This document shows, piece after piece, positions 33,518-42,516 of a stretch of 64,000 nucleotides of DNA. The first letter of the stretch is position 1. Each line of letters opens with the position of its first letter. The DNA comes from Sphingomonas faeni (GTDB taxonomy: Bacteria; Pseudomonadota; Alphaproteobacteria; Sphingomonadales; Sphingomonadaceae). The stretch spans positions 1 through 64,000 of the forward strand of contig NZ_JALPNF010000007.1 of the NCBI RefSeq assembly GCF_023195535.1. The letters are read 5' to 3'. The notes beneath the pieces were generated by a model, which saw only the letters and a program-made list of their open reading frames with translations, was not told the DNA's origin and made no database searches. The position numbers were made by a program, and so were the translations under genes.

Positions 33518-35083
33518 ATGACCGAAGACCTCCGCACCGCCGCCCTCGAGTCCAAAGCCTGGCCGTACGAGGAGGCGCGCAAACTCCTGAAGCGCTATCC
33601 GAACGGCAAGTCGGGCGATCCGGTGCTGTTCGAGACGGGCTATGGGCCGTCGGGCCTGCCGCATATCGGCACGTTCAACGAGGTTCTTCGCACGACGATG
33701 GTGCGCAACGCCTTCCACGCGCTCTCCGACACGCCGACGCGGCTGATCGCGTTTTCGGACGACATGGACGGTCTGCGCAAAGTGCCGGACAACGTGCCGA
33801 ACGGCGACATGCTGCGCGAGCATCTCGGCAAGCCGCTGACGCAGATCCCCGATCCGTTCGGCACGCACTCCAGCTTTGCCGCGCACAACAACGCGATCCT
33901 GCGCGAATTCCTCGATCGCTACGGCTTCGACTACGAGTTCGCATCGTCGACCAAATACTACACGTCCGGGCGTTTCGACGAAGCGCTGAAGGGTGTGCTC
34001 CGTCACTTCCAGGGCATCCAGGACGTGATGCTGCCGACGCTGCGGGCCGAGCGCCGCGCGACCTATTCGCCGGTGCTGCCGATCTCGCCGACCAGCGGCA
34101 TCGTGCTGCAGGTGCCGATCGAGGTGATCGACGCCGAGGCTGGGCTGATCGCGTTCGAAGACGAGGGCCAGCAGATCACGCAGTCCGTTCTGGGCGGCAA
34201 GGCCAAGCTCCAGTGGAAGGTCGACTGGGCAATGCGCTGGGTCGCGCTCGGCGTCGATTACGAGATGGCCGGCAAGGACCTGATCGATTCGGTGACGCAG
34301 TCGTCGAAGATCGCGCGCGTGCTCGGCGGGCGCCCGCCCGAGGGCTTCAACTACGAGATGTTCCTCGACGAGAATGGCGAGAAGATCTCGAAGTCGAGAG
34401 GCAATGGGCTGAGCCTCGAACAGTGGCTGACCTATGGCCCCGAAGAGTCGCTGGCCTTCTACGCCTATCGCGAGCCCAAGAAGGCGAAGTCGCTGCACAT
34501 GGGTGTGATCCCGCGCGCGGTCGACGAATACTGGCAGTTCCGCGGCAATTATGCCGGCCAGGACCTGAAGCAGAAGCTCGGTAATCCGGTGCACCACATC
34601 CACGACGGCAAACTGCCGACGGGCGAGCTGCCGGTGACCTTCGGGCTGCTCCTCAACCTCGTCGGGGTGATGGGCGATGCGAGCAAGGAGCAGGTCTGGG
34701 GGTATCTGGCGAACTACGTGCCCGATGCGTCGGCGGAGAAGTATCCCGAGCTCGACCGGCTGATCGGCTATGCGCTGGCCTATAGCCGCGATTTCGTCGC
34801 GCCGACGCTGAAGCGGCGCGCGCCCGAGGGTGTCGAGGTCGCGGCGCTGGAGCGGCTGGATGCAGAGCTTGTTGCGTTGCCGGCCGAGGCGAGTGCGGAG
34901 GATATCCAGAACATCGTCTATGAGATCGGCAAGACCGGCGGGTTCGAGAACCTGCGCGACTGGTTCAAGGCGTTGTACGAGACGTTGCTGGGGTCCGAAC
35001 AGGGCCCGCGGATGGGGAGCTTCATCGCGCTGTACGGGGTGGAGAACTCGCGGAAACTGATTGCCGAGGCGTTGGCGCGGTAA
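33518..35083 (+). CDS. lysK: Class I lysyl-tRNA synthetase
   Basis: 521 aa. Class I (archaeal-type) LysRS: Rossmann-fold HIGH motif in GPSGLPHIGTFNEVLRT (residues 43-59) and KMSKS-type motif in NGEKISKSRGNGLS (around residue 290). The C-terminal half is the helical anticodon-binding domain. Most bacteria use class II LysRS; class I is usual in many alphaproteobacteria. ATG 33518 is supported by the motif spacing. An octamer repeat and a palindromic repeat lie just upstream. Confidence 0.96.
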   Translation: MTEDLRTAALESKAWPYEEARKLLKRYPNGKSGDPVLFETGYGPSGLPHIGTFNEVLRTTMVRNAFHALSDTPTRLIAFSDDMDGLRKVPDNVPNGDMLREHLGKPLTQIPDPFGTHSSFAAHNNAILREFLDRYGFDYEFASSTKYYTSGRFDEALKGVLRHFQGIQDVMLPTLRAERRATYSPVLPISPTSGIVLQVPIEVIDAEAGLIAFEDEGQQITQSVLGGKAKLQWKVDWAMRWVALGVDYEMAGKDLIDSVTQSSKIARVLGGRPPEGFNYEMFLDENGEKISKSRGNGLSLEQWLTYGPEESLAFYAYREPKKAKSLHMGVIPRAVDEYWQFRGNYAGQDLKQKLGNPVHHIHDGKLPTGELPVTFGLLLNLVGVMGDASKEQVWGYLANYVPDASAEKYPELDRLIGYALAYSRDFVAPTLKRRAPEGVEVAALERLDAELVALPAEASAEDIQNIVYEIGKTGGFENLRDWFKALYETLLGSEQGPRMGSFIALYGVENSRKLIAEALAR

Positions 35084-35105
35084 GGCCGCGCCCTGAAAGA
35101 GTTAT

Positions 35106-35209
35106 CCACCCCGGCGGAGGCCGGGGCCCAATTGGGATACGCTGTTAAGGAGCCTTCACGCTTCGTTACTTTGACCTTTCTAATTTGGCCCCGGCCTTCG
35201 CCGGGGTGG
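35106..35209. repeat. Palindromic intergenic repeat, family C, copy 1
   Basis: Left CCACCCCGGCGGAGGCCGGG and right CCCGGCCTTCGCCGGGGTGG form complementary ends about 100 bases apart, with an internal CTTTGACCTTTCTAATTTGG partly conserved among copies. Others are at 42284-42389 and 49181-49283. It lies directly after lysK. Confidence 0.88.
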
Positions 35210-35302
35210 TGGTGGCTGGGCCCTCAGACCTCGCGCGCCAACTGGACGAATCCGGAAGAACATATTAGCAACACGTCCGCCTCCCTCGATTCGGAAACCG
35301 GC

Positions 35303-35860
35303 ATGTTCCATCGACCGATCGCCCGTCACCGCCTGTTCTTCGCGATCCGCCCGCCGCTTCCGCTCGCGCGCCAGATTACCGCCGCAGCGTCGTGGTTCGA
35401 GACCGACGGGGACAAACTCCGCCCCGAGCATCTCCACGTCATGATCGAGATCCTCGACGACCAAGACCGAGTGTCGACAGCGTTGGAACGCGACCTGAAG
35501 GCGATCGGCGATGCGGTCGAAGCGGCGCCCTTCGCGCTCCAGTTCGATACCGTCGTCGGCAGCGAGCGATCCATCGCGCTGCGTCCGCGCCTCAAGAATG
35601 CCTCGCTCGCCGCGTTGCATCAGCGGATCGCAGTGGCACGTGAGGCAGCAGGGTTGCGCGCCCGCGAAGGCTATCGGTTCAGTCCGCACATGACGCTCGG
35701 CTACCGCGAGGGCGCGCCGTTCACGCAAGCTATCGCGCCGATCGGCTGGACCGCGGATGCGTTCGTGCTGGTCCACAGCCATGTCGGCCGGACGCGCCAC
35801 GACGTGATCGGGCGCTGGCTGCTGGAAGGCGACGACGATCGGCAACTGCCGCTGTTCTGA
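35303..35860 (+). CDS. 2H phosphoesterase (2'-5' RNA ligase family)
   Basis: 185 aa. Two half-repeats of the 2H fold, with motif 1 at LRPEHLHVMIEIL and motif 2 at YRFSPHMTLGYRE. Motif 2 is a canonical HxT. Motif 1 reads H-x-M rather than H-x-T/S, which may alter catalysis. Relatives act as RNA 2',3'-cyclic phosphodiesterases. ATG 35303 is chosen because upstream sequence is a palindromic repeat. No partner gene is evident. Confidence 0.87.
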   Translation: MFHRPIARHRLFFAIRPPLPLARQITAAASWFETDGDKLRPEHLHVMIEILDDQDRVSTALERDLKAIGDAVEAAPFALQFDTVVGSERSIALRPRLKNASLAALHQRIAVAREAAGLRAREGYRFSPHMTLGYREGAPFTQAIAPIGWTADAFVLVHSHVGRTRHDVIGRWLLEGDDDRQLPLF

Positions 35861-35951
35861 GCCTTCGAATTTGCCGAACGCGCGCGACCCGGTAGGACCC
35901 GCAAGGCGATCGGTCGGTTCTTCCCTCGTGACCGCGCAGCAAGGAGCGACA

Positions 35952-36977
35952 ATGCGGCTGTTTTTCGACGAGGCCCAGCGGAGCCATGCGCCAGCGCGCG
36001 AACTGCACAACGGCGCGTTCACCGCCTATGCGGAGACGCCCGCGCGGATCGACGCGATCCTGCGCGCGATCGGTCCGGTCGAGGCGCCGGAGGATCGCGG
36101 CGAGGCGCCGATCCTGGCCGTCCACCCCACGCCGTACGTCACGTTCCTGAAGGACGCCGCGCGACTGTGGCGCGAAGCCGGACGCGAGGGGGATGCGATC
36201 CCGTACACCTTCCCGATCCGCGGGCGCCGTCCGCTCGACCTCACCCGAGTCGATGCGCTGATCGGCGCACACAGCTTCGACGCGACCACGCCGATCACGC
36301 CGCAGGCCTGGGCCGCCTCCTATGGCAGCGCACAGTCCGCACTCGCCGCGACGCACGCCGTGCTCGACGGCGACCGCACGGCATTCGCGCTCTGCCGCCC
36401 GCCAGGTCATCACGCGGGCGCGGATTATTGCGGTGGATATTGCCACCTCAACACCGCCGCGATCGCCGCGCAGGCCGCGCGCGATGCCGGTGTCGCGCGC
36501 GTCGCGATCCTCGACATCGACTACCATCACGGCAACGGTACGCAGGACATCTTCTACGCGAGAGGCGACGTATTCTACGCCTCGGTCCACGCCGATCCGA
36601 AGACCGACTACCCGTTCTACTGGGGCCATGCCGACGAGACCGGCGAAGGCGAAGGGATCGGCACCACGCTGAACCTCCCCCTCCCCCACGGCACGCGGAT
36701 CGATGCATTTCGCGGGGCACAAAGCACTGCGCTCGATGCGATCGCCGCGTTCGATCCCGGACTGCTGGTCGTCAGCTTCGGCGCGGACACGTGGGAGGGC
36801 GATCCGATCTCGCATTTCAAACTGACCACGCCCGACTATGCGGTGCTGGCCGCCGACATCGCGGCACGCGGCTGGCCAACGGCGATCGTCATGGAGGGCG
36901 GTTACGCGGTCGACGCACTGGGGCATAACGTAGCAGTGTTTCTTGAGGGGTTCGGCAAATCGTCAACAACATCTTGA
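35952..36977 (+). CDS. Histone deacetylase family / acetylpolyamine amidohydrolase-like protein
   Basis: 341 aa with AAGGAG before ATG 35952. Arginase-fold deacetylase signatures are present: FALCRPPGHHAGADYCGGYC (active-site His pair), VAILDIDYHHGNGTQDIFY (zinc Asp/His), LLVVSFGADTWEGDPISHF and IVMEGGYAVDALGHNV. Bacterial relatives remove acetyl groups from acetylated polyamines or small amides. The substrate is inferred from family only. The stop codon lies inside the TTGACG operator-like cluster. Confidence 0.92.
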   Translation: MRLFFDEAQRSHAPARELHNGAFTAYAETPARIDAILRAIGPVEAPEDRGEAPILAVHPTPYVTFLKDAARLWREAGREGDAIPYTFPIRGRRPLDLTRVDALIGAHSFDATTPITPQAWAASYGSAQSALAATHAVLDGDRTAFALCRPPGHHAGADYCGGYCHLNTAAIAAQAARDAGVARVAILDIDYHHGNGTQDIFYARGDVFYASVHADPKTDYPFYWGHADETGEGEGIGTTLNLPLPHGTRIDAFRGAQSTALDAIAAFDPGLLVVSFGADTWEGDPISHFKLTTPDYAVLAADIAARGWPTAIVMEGGYAVDALGHNVAVFLEGFGKSSTTS

Positions 36978-37026
36978 CGAATCGCAATCAATATTACATT
37001 GACGCATCGTCAAGAAGATATTGACG
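36961..37026. promoter_or_regulatory. Cluster of five TTGACG half-sites
   Basis: CGTCAA (36961-36966), TTGACG (36974-36979), TTGACG (36999-37004), CGTCAA (37008-37013) and TTGACG (37021-37026). The pairs form CGTCAA-N7-TTGACG and TTGACGCATCGTCAA, a perfect 6-bp palindrome with a 3-base centre. The cluster is AT-rich and immediately precedes the HTH gene, so it is a candidate autoregulatory operator. Confidence 0.55.
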
Positions 37027-37037
37027 GAGAGCGAGTC

Positions 37038-37571
37038 GTGACACCATCCAACGAAACTGATCTTCGCCAACGTGTTGCCGGCCTTCCGCTCGCGTGGCAG
37101 GAGGAGCGTAGGCCTTTCGCAGGGGCGGCACGCGACGAATATCCACCGATGATCGAAGCCGCGCATGTCGTCGCCGACGAGGCACGGCTGGCGTTGCACC
37201 GTTGGATCGATGCCGGTCGCCGTGCCGGGCTGAGCTGGACAGAGATCGGTGCGCTGATCGGGATCAGCAAGCAGGCGGCGCAGCAGCGCTTCGGCGGTGG
37301 CCGTACCGACGACCTCGATGACACGGACCATATCGTTCGTCATGGGGCTAACGCCTTCAATGAGATGGCGATCATGGCGGAGGAAGGCGCGAAGGGCCGC
37401 GAACTGGTCGGCACTGGCATGCTCCGCCTGACTTTCGTCCAGACCGACCGCGCGTGGGAGTATCGCCGGATGGTCGGGATCGGCCCGGACACCGAAGCGA
37501 TGGCGGCGCATGGGTGGCAACTCGTATCGTCGTGGTTGCCGTTCCATTACTTCAAGCGTTCAGTCGGTTGA
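37038..37571 (+). CDS. HTH-domain putative regulator
   Basis: 177 aa from GTG 37038, with GGAGAG about 6 bases upstream. A helix-turn-helix is visible in RRAGLSWTEIGALIGISKQA followed by AQQRF, a form common in sigma-like or MerR-unrelated small regulators. The C-terminal ~80 residues (LTFVQTDRAWEYRRMVGIGP, WLPFHYFKR) are of unknown type and may bind a ligand. Its stop overlaps the MFS exporter start by one base (TGATG), so the pair is probably one operon. The TTGACG cluster upstream is a plausible binding site. The family is not one I can name. Confidence 0.75.
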   Translation: MTPSNETDLRQRVAGLPLAWQEERRPFAGAARDEYPPMIEAAHVVADEARLALHRWIDAGRRAGLSWTEIGALIGISKQAAQQRFGGGRTDDLDDTDHIVRHGANAFNEMAIMAEEGAKGRELVGTGMLRLTFVQTDRAWEYRRMVGIGPDTEAMAAHGWQLVSSWLPFHYFKRSVG

Positions 37572-38818
37572 TGGCCGTCACTCGTACCCCGATTGCGACC
37601 CCCATCGCGATCGGCACCCCTGCCTATCGCCGGCTGACGCTGGCGATGCTGTTCGCGGGGTTCTCGACCTTTTCGCTGCTCTATTCGGTGCAGCCGTTGC
37701 TGCCGCTGTTCGCCGCGCAATATCGGCTGACAGCGGAGGCTGCGTCGCTGGCGGTGTCGCTGGCAACCGGGCCCTTGGCGATCGGCATCCTGTTTGCCGG
37801 GTTCGTCTCGGACCGCGTCGGCCGGCGCCCGCTGATGGTCGCGGCGATGTTCGCGGCGGGCGCGCTGACGCTGGCGGCGGCGGTCGTGCCGGGATGGAGC
37901 GGGTTGCTCGTGCTGCGCTTCCTGACCGGCGTCGCGCTCGCGGGCGTGCCGGCGGTGGCGATGGCCTATGTCGCGGAGGAGGTCGATGCGGGTGCGGTCG
38001 GCGCGGCGATGGGGCTGTATATCGCGGGCTCTGCGCTTGGCGGGATGGCCGGGCGACTGGTCGTGAGCGTCGTTGCCGATCTCGAAGGCTGGCGCTGGGC
38101 GCTTGCCGCGGTCGGTATCGCCGGCCTCGCGATGGCGGAGGCGTTCCGCCGGCTCGCGCCACCCTCACGCAATTTCACGCCGAGCGTCGGACGGCCGGGC
38201 GCGCTGTTGCGGAGTGCCGGATCGCTGTTCACCGATCGCGCGATGCCGCTGCTGTATCTCGAGGCGTTCCTGCTGATGGGCGTGTTCGTCACGATCTATA
38301 ATTATGCGGGCTTCCGGTTGATGAGCCCGCCTTACGCTCTCAGCCAGGCGGCAGTCGGCGGCGTGTTCCTGCTGTACGTGCTGGGATCTGTCAGTTCGGC
38401 GAAGTTCGGGACGCTTGCCGGGCGGCTCGGGCGGCGGAAAGTGTTCTGGGTCCCGGTCGTGCTGCTGATCGGCGGTGTTGCGCTGACCGCGATGACGCCG
38501 CTGGTGCTGGTGATCGCGGGGATCGCGGTGGTGACGATCGGCTTTTTCGGCGCGCATTCGATCGCGAGCGCCTGGGTCGGGCGGCGCGCGCAGGGTTCGC
38601 GCGGACAGGCGGCGGCGTTCTATCTGTTCTTCTATTATATGGGATCGAGCGTGCTCGGATCGGCCGGCGGGTTCGCGTGGACGCATGCCGGTTGGCCGGG
38701 GGTGACCGCGTTCTGCCTGTTGCTGGGTGTGGCGGCGTTGGTGATCGGGCTTGTGCTGCGCACGGTGCCGCCGCTGGTGATGGAGCCGTCGGTGCCGCAG
38801 CGGATGCCGGATCCGTGA
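37571..38818 (+). CDS. MFS transporter (YnfM-like)
   Basis: 415 aa with about 12 membrane segments. The MFS loop 2-3 signature is FVSDRVGRRPLMVAAMFAAG, with the second-half equivalent TLAGRLGRRKVFWVPVVLLI. A helix-4/5 region (GVPAVAMAYVAEEVDAGAVG) resembles the YnfM/arabinose-efflux type. It is probably a drug or metabolite exporter. One-base overlap with the HTH gene suggests coupled expression and control by that regulator. Confidence 0.9.
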   Translation: MAVTRTPIATPIAIGTPAYRRLTLAMLFAGFSTFSLLYSVQPLLPLFAAQYRLTAEAASLAVSLATGPLAIGILFAGFVSDRVGRRPLMVAAMFAAGALTLAAAVVPGWSGLLVLRFLTGVALAGVPAVAMAYVAEEVDAGAVGAAMGLYIAGSALGGMAGRLVVSVVADLEGWRWALAAVGIAGLAMAEAFRRLAPPSRNFTPSVGRPGALLRSAGSLFTDRAMPLLYLEAFLLMGVFVTIYNYAGFRLMSPPYALSQAAVGGVFLLYVLGSVSSAKFGTLAGRLGRRKVFWVPVVLLIGGVALTAMTPLVLVIAGIAVVTIGFFGAHSIASAWVGRRAQGSRGQAAAFYLFFYYMGSSVLGSAGGFAWTHAGWPGVTAFCLLLGVAALVIGLVLRTVPPLVMEPSVPQRMPDP

Positions 38819-38846
38819 CACCCCCCTCCCGTCATCCCGACCATTC

Positions 38847-38933
38847 CCGTCATCCCAGCGAAAGCTGGGATATCATGGTGCGGCACGCGTCATCTGATAC
38901 GGAGTGATACCCCAGCTTTCGCTGGGGTGACGG
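38847..38933. repeat. Palindromic intergenic repeat, family B, copy 4
   Basis: Left CCGTCATCCCAGCGAAAGCT and right CAGCTTTCGCTGGGGTGACG, preceded by an extra CCGTCATCCCGA at 38829. It lies between the convergent MFS and dipeptidase genes, where it may terminate either transcript. Confidence 0.9.
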
Positions 38934-38991
38934 GATGAGGCTGGTGGCAGGGTCGGTCTTGAGCGAATGCAAACGAACGCAGCCCGGGCGT

Positions 38992-40221
38992 CTACCGCGA
39001 CGCCACGTCCGTCGCGTCGACCGGCGGCATACCCGCCATGCCCTTCGCGACCGCCTCGACCCGCTCCATGACGCGCAACACATTGCCGCCGGACAGCTTC
39101 GCCAGATCGCCATCGCTCCACCCCCGCCGCGCCAGTTCCGCGAACAGCAGCGGATAGCCGTCGACGCCCTTCAGCCCGATCGGCCCGGTCCCCTGGATCC
39201 CGTCGAAATCGCCGCCGATCCCGACATGATCGTGACCGGCGATCTTCGCGATATGCTCGACATGATCGGCGACCGTCGCGGCGGTAACCTGCGGCTCGGG
39301 ATGCGCGGCGTCCCACGTCACAAGCGGCGCAGGCGATTTGGCGCCGTACACCCCCGCGGGAACGCCGATGCTCTTCGCATAGGCCGAGCGCGCGACGTCC
39401 CACGCCCGCCACTCGGCCGACAGGAAGGACGGGTAGAAGTTGACCATCACCACGCCCCCGTTCGCACCGATCGCCCGCAGCAGGTCGTCGGGAATGTTGC
39501 GCGGCGCGTCGGCGATCGCCCGCGCGCTCGAGTGCGAGGCGATCACCGGCGCCTTGGTGGCCGCCAAAGCCGCGGCCATCGTCGCGTCCGAGACGTGGGA
39601 GACGTCGACGATCATGCCGATGCGGTTCATCTCGGCGACCACCTGCCGGCCGAACTCGCTCAATCCGTTGGCGCGGGGTGCGTCGGTCGAGCTGTCCGCC
39701 CAGTTCAGGCTCTTGCCGTGCGTCAGCGTCATATAGGCGACGCCGAGCGCGCGATATTGGCGCAACACGGAGAGCCGCCCGTCGATCTGGTGCCCGCCCT
39801 CGACGCCGATTAGCGACACGATCCGTCTCGCCTTCTCGATCCGTCGGATGTCCGCGGCGGTGGTCGCGAGTTCGAACGTCGCCGGGTTCGCCGCGACGAA
39901 GCGGCGGACGATATCGATCTCCTCCAGCGTCATCTCGACCGCACGCGGCGCATCGGCGGGGATGTAGACCGACCAGAACTGGCCGCCGACATGACCCTTC
40001 CGTAACCGGGGAATGTCGGTCTGCAGCGGGTTCGGCAACCGTGCGGTATCGACCGAGAGATCGACCGCCTCGACCTTCGCGTCGTGCAACTCGCGGAGTT
40101 CCCAGGCGAGGTCGTTATGCCCGTCGATCACCGGGCTGCGCTCCAGCACGCGCTCGACGCGTCGTGAAAGCGCAGCGTCCGGGCTCGCCTGCGCGGCCAG
40201 CAGCAGGAATGCGGCGATCAT
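38992..40221 (-). CDS. Membrane (renal-type) dipeptidase, peptidase M19
   Basis: 409 aa. Short N-terminal hydrophobic stretch (MIAAFLLLAAQASPDAALS) likely acts as a signal peptide. Zinc ligands of the M19 TIM barrel fit VIDGHNDLAWEL (H35, D37), SLIGVEGGHQID (Glu), IVDVSHVSDATM and VIASHSSARAI (His), with HVGIGGDFDGI near the end. These enzymes cleave dipeptides, including some with D-residues. ATG 40221 gives the signal. The acyltransferase gene is divergent and close. Confidence 0.93.
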   Translation of the reverse strand: MIAAFLLLAAQASPDAALSRRVERVLERSPVIDGHNDLAWELRELHDAKVEAVDLSVDTARLPNPLQTDIPRLRKGHVGGQFWSVYIPADAPRAVEMTLEEIDIVRRFVAANPATFELATTAADIRRIEKARRIVSLIGVEGGHQIDGRLSVLRQYRALGVAYMTLTHGKSLNWADSSTDAPRANGLSEFGRQVVAEMNRIGMIVDVSHVSDATMAAALAATKAPVIASHSSARAIADAPRNIPDDLLRAIGANGGVVMVNFYPSFLSAEWRAWDVARSAYAKSIGVPAGVYGAKSPAPLVTWDAAHPEPQVTAATVADHVEHIAKIAGHDHVGIGGDFDGIQGTGPIGLKGVDGYPLLFAELARRGWSDGDLAKLSGGNVLRVMERVEAVAKGMAGMPPVDATDVASR

Positions 40222-40317
40222 GTCTTGGTCCCCCGTGGCGTCCGCTCCATCCTGAAGGAGGTGTTTGCGCGCGACAAGCCGGCTAAGGCGCTCGCCGGAC
40301 GCAGACGGAGGGCGGAA

Positions 40318-41433
40318 TTGGATACGGGAACGGCCGGACCGGCGCGCAAGGCGGACAGCCGCCTCTCCACCGCGATCGCGATCGCGCGGCTGATCGGGAT
40401 CATGGGAATCGTCTATGTCCATGCCTGGACCGGACGGACCGCGGAAGAGCTCGCGGCGGTCGCGTTCAGTTGGCAGGCGGTTCTTCGTACCGTGCTGGGC
40501 GAGATGTTCGGGCGTAGCGCGGTGCCGCTGCTCGGGATGATCTCCGGCTGGCTGGTCGTCTCGACCGCGACGCGACGGGGCTATGGCCCGTTCCTGCTGG
40601 GCAAGGCGCGGACGATCCTGCTGCCGATGCTGCTGTGGAACGCGATCGCGATTGTGCTGGTCGGGGCGGCGGCGACCTTTGGCGACCTGAAGGCCCCTAC
40701 GCCGTCGAGCATCGGCTGGACGCTGAACGAACTCGTGCCTTTGGTGCATGCCAACGACATCAACGTGCAGATGCCGTTCTTACGCGATCTTTTCGTGTGC
40801 ATGGCACTCGCCCCCCTCCTGGTCCGCGCGTCGAGCATCTGGCTGGCGCTGGTCGCCGTGATCGTGGTCGTTTGGAGCGTGTCCGGGGTGCATGTCCCGC
40901 TGCTGTTGCGGCCGCAGATCCTGCTGTTCTTTACCGCCGGGATCGCCGCGCGGCGATTTGGCATGGCGGAGCGGGTGGCGGGGTGGCCTGTCGTCCTATG
41001 TGCGCTGCCGTTCATAGCGCTGATCGCGCCGCGACTCTGGACCGCGCTGTTGGGGAACGCGTTCTTCGACGCGCATCCGCATATGATGGCGGCGTTCGAC
41101 ATCGTGTTTCGACTGGCCTCGGCGGTGCTGTTCTGGCGCGTCGCTTGGGCGCTGGCGGGAAGTGGAGTCACTGAGCGGCTTCGGGCGGCGGAGCGCTATG
41201 GGTTTCTCGCGTTCTGCGATCACCTCGTGCTGTTGTGGCTGTTCGGGCCGATGATCGGGCTCGCGACCGGCGCGCTGGGGGCGGGGCTGTATCCGGCCTA
41301 TCTGCTGGTGCAGCCGTTGCTGGTGCTCGGCGTCACGGCCGTTCTGGGGCGGGGGCTGATGGCGGTCTCGCCGACCGTCGCTCGGGTGCTCAGTGGCGGG
41401 CGGCTGGGGCGGTCCACTTCAGTTACTGCGTGA
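40318..41433 (+). CDS. Acyltransferase 3 family membrane protein
   Basis: 371 aa from TTG 40318, preceded by GGAGGG at good spacing; an in-frame TTG 40225 and GTG 40261 are alternatives. About ten membrane segments. The family's His in helix 1 is present (IMGIVYVHAWTGRT), followed by GRSAVPLLGMISGWLVV and NDINVQMPFLRDLFVCMA. These proteins O-acylate surface sugars or lipids. The 3' end overlaps the convergent TonB-like gene by 15 bases. Confidence 0.82.
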   Translation: MDTGTAGPARKADSRLSTAIAIARLIGIMGIVYVHAWTGRTAEELAAVAFSWQAVLRTVLGEMFGRSAVPLLGMISGWLVVSTATRRGYGPFLLGKARTILLPMLLWNAIAIVLVGAAATFGDLKAPTPSSIGWTLNELVPLVHANDINVQMPFLRDLFVCMALAPLLVRASSIWLALVAVIVVVWSVSGVHVPLLLRPQILLFFTAGIAARRFGMAERVAGWPVVLCALPFIALIAPRLWTALLGNAFFDAHPHMMAAFDIVFRLASAVLFWRVAWALAGSGVTERLRAAERYGFLAFCDHLVLLWLFGPMIGLATGALGAGLYPAYLLVQPLLVLGVTAVLGRGLMAVSPTVARVLSGGRLGRSTSVTA

Positions 41434-42177
41434 CGGCGGATCGAACTGGTTCACCCATTCCTGGTTGTGGACGACGGTCGAGCGGACCGGTCGGCCGGCG
41501 GCGTCGAGCCAGGGGCGATAGCGGAAGCGCAGTTCGATCAGGCGGCAGGTGGTCGCATCGAGCACCGCGTTTCCGCTGGAGCGCGTGACACTGCAGTGGG
41601 TGACGCTGCCGTCGGTCTCGACTGTGTAGCGGACGCCGACCACCCCGCCCGCACCGATCACCGCCTCTGCATTGGGGAAGTCCTTGTTTTTGAAGCGACC
41701 CTTGAGGAGGCGGGGCGGGCTTTCGTCGCCACCGTCGCCGTCGCCGTCCCCGGAGCGGCCGCTACCGGTGCCATTGCCCTCGCCGCCCGCGCCCGTGCCT
41801 GATCCGGGGACGGGGGCAGCGCCAGTGGTGGCGTCGATGCCGGGGCCGGGTTTGAACGCGGCGATGACTGTTGGTGGCGGGACGATCGGGGGGATGATCG
41901 GTTTGGGGACGACGAGTTCGGTCGCCTTTGAGCGAAGCTTGGCGGGGGACGCCGCGCCTTCCGGGCGGTGGCTCTTCGTGGGCCGGGGAACAATCTTTTC
42001 GGGCGGCGGTGGCGGTGGTGTGGGGCCGACGGCGAAAGTCTTGAGGGCGTCGGGGATCGCGGTGGGGAGGCTGACGCCAAGGCCTAGAATCAGCGCGTAG
42101 CCGATGATGGCGCAGAGTACCGCGGCGCTAGCGGCGGATATCAGGCGGTCGCGCAGGTTCTGGTGGACGCCGTACAT
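41419..42177 (-). CDS. TonB family protein
   Basis: 252 aa from ATG 42177. N-terminal membrane anchor (AAVLCAIIGYALILGLGVSL), a Pro-rich spacer (PTPPPPPPEKIVPRPTKSHR), a Gly/Ser/Asp-rich stretch, then a TonB C-terminal-like domain (VVGVRYTVETDGSVTHCSVT, LIELRFRYRPWLDAAGRPVR). It is probably an energy transducer to outer-membrane receptors. No exbB/exbD or receptor genes are adjacent. The long upstream frame runs through a family C repeat and is rejected. Confidence 0.85.
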   Translation of the reverse strand: MYGVHQNLRDRLISAASAAVLCAIIGYALILGLGVSLPTAIPDALKTFAVGPTPPPPPPEKIVPRPTKSHRPEGAASPAKLRSKATELVVPKPIIPPIVPPPTVIAAFKPGPGIDATTGAAPVPGSGTGAGGEGNGTGSGRSGDGDGDGGDESPPRLLKGRFKNKDFPNAEAVIGAGGVVGVRYTVETDGSVTHCSVTRSSGNAVLDATTCRLIELRFRYRPWLDAAGRPVRSTVVHNQEWVNQFDPPSRSN

Positions 42178-42283
42178 GCTGGGTAATTGGGGAGGCGGGC
42201 ATTGTGCGGCAACTCCGCGCGAAGGCGCGACAACGACATCGGTAATCCGGACGTAGTCGGTACTTATCCTGCTTCGACAGATG

Positions 42284-42389
42284 CACCTCCCCGGCGCAGG
42301 CCGGGGTCCAAGTGGAAAGGTCGATGTAAAGAAGGACCGTCCGTCGTTACCTCCGTTTCTCAATTGGGCCCCGGCCTTCGCCGGGGTGG
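42284..42389. repeat. Palindromic intergenic repeat, family C, copy 2
   Basis: Left CACCTCCCCGGCGCAGGCCG and right CCCGGCCTTCGCCGGGGTGG. The left end is diverged from the other copies. It occupies much of the 456-base gap between the TonB-like gene and etfA. Confidence 0.82.
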
Positions 42390-42470
42390 TGCTCACTTTG
42401 GTAACGATAGCGCTCGGTTTGTAAGGGCATCGGTCCGACGTCGGCAGACCTGACGTTCGGCAGACACTAG

Positions 42471-42504
42471 AACGGGCGGTGCGACCGAAGTCACACCGCC
42501 CGTT
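42471..42504 (-). terminator. Strong hairpin at the end of the etfBA operon
   Basis: AACGGGCGGTG (42471-42481) pairs perfectly with CACCGCCCGTT (42494-42504), loop 12. On the minus strand it follows etfA by about 130 bases. The T-run is short (TTCTAG), so this is a terminator-like structure rather than a textbook one. Confidence 0.5.
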
Positions 42505-42516
42505 TCTGGCGCGCGC

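Noticed and set aside
41419..42396. Longer N-terminus for the TonB-like protein at 42 kb
   Set aside because: The extra 73 residues are translated from a family C repeat and lack conservation-like character; ATG 42177 directly precedes the membrane anchor.
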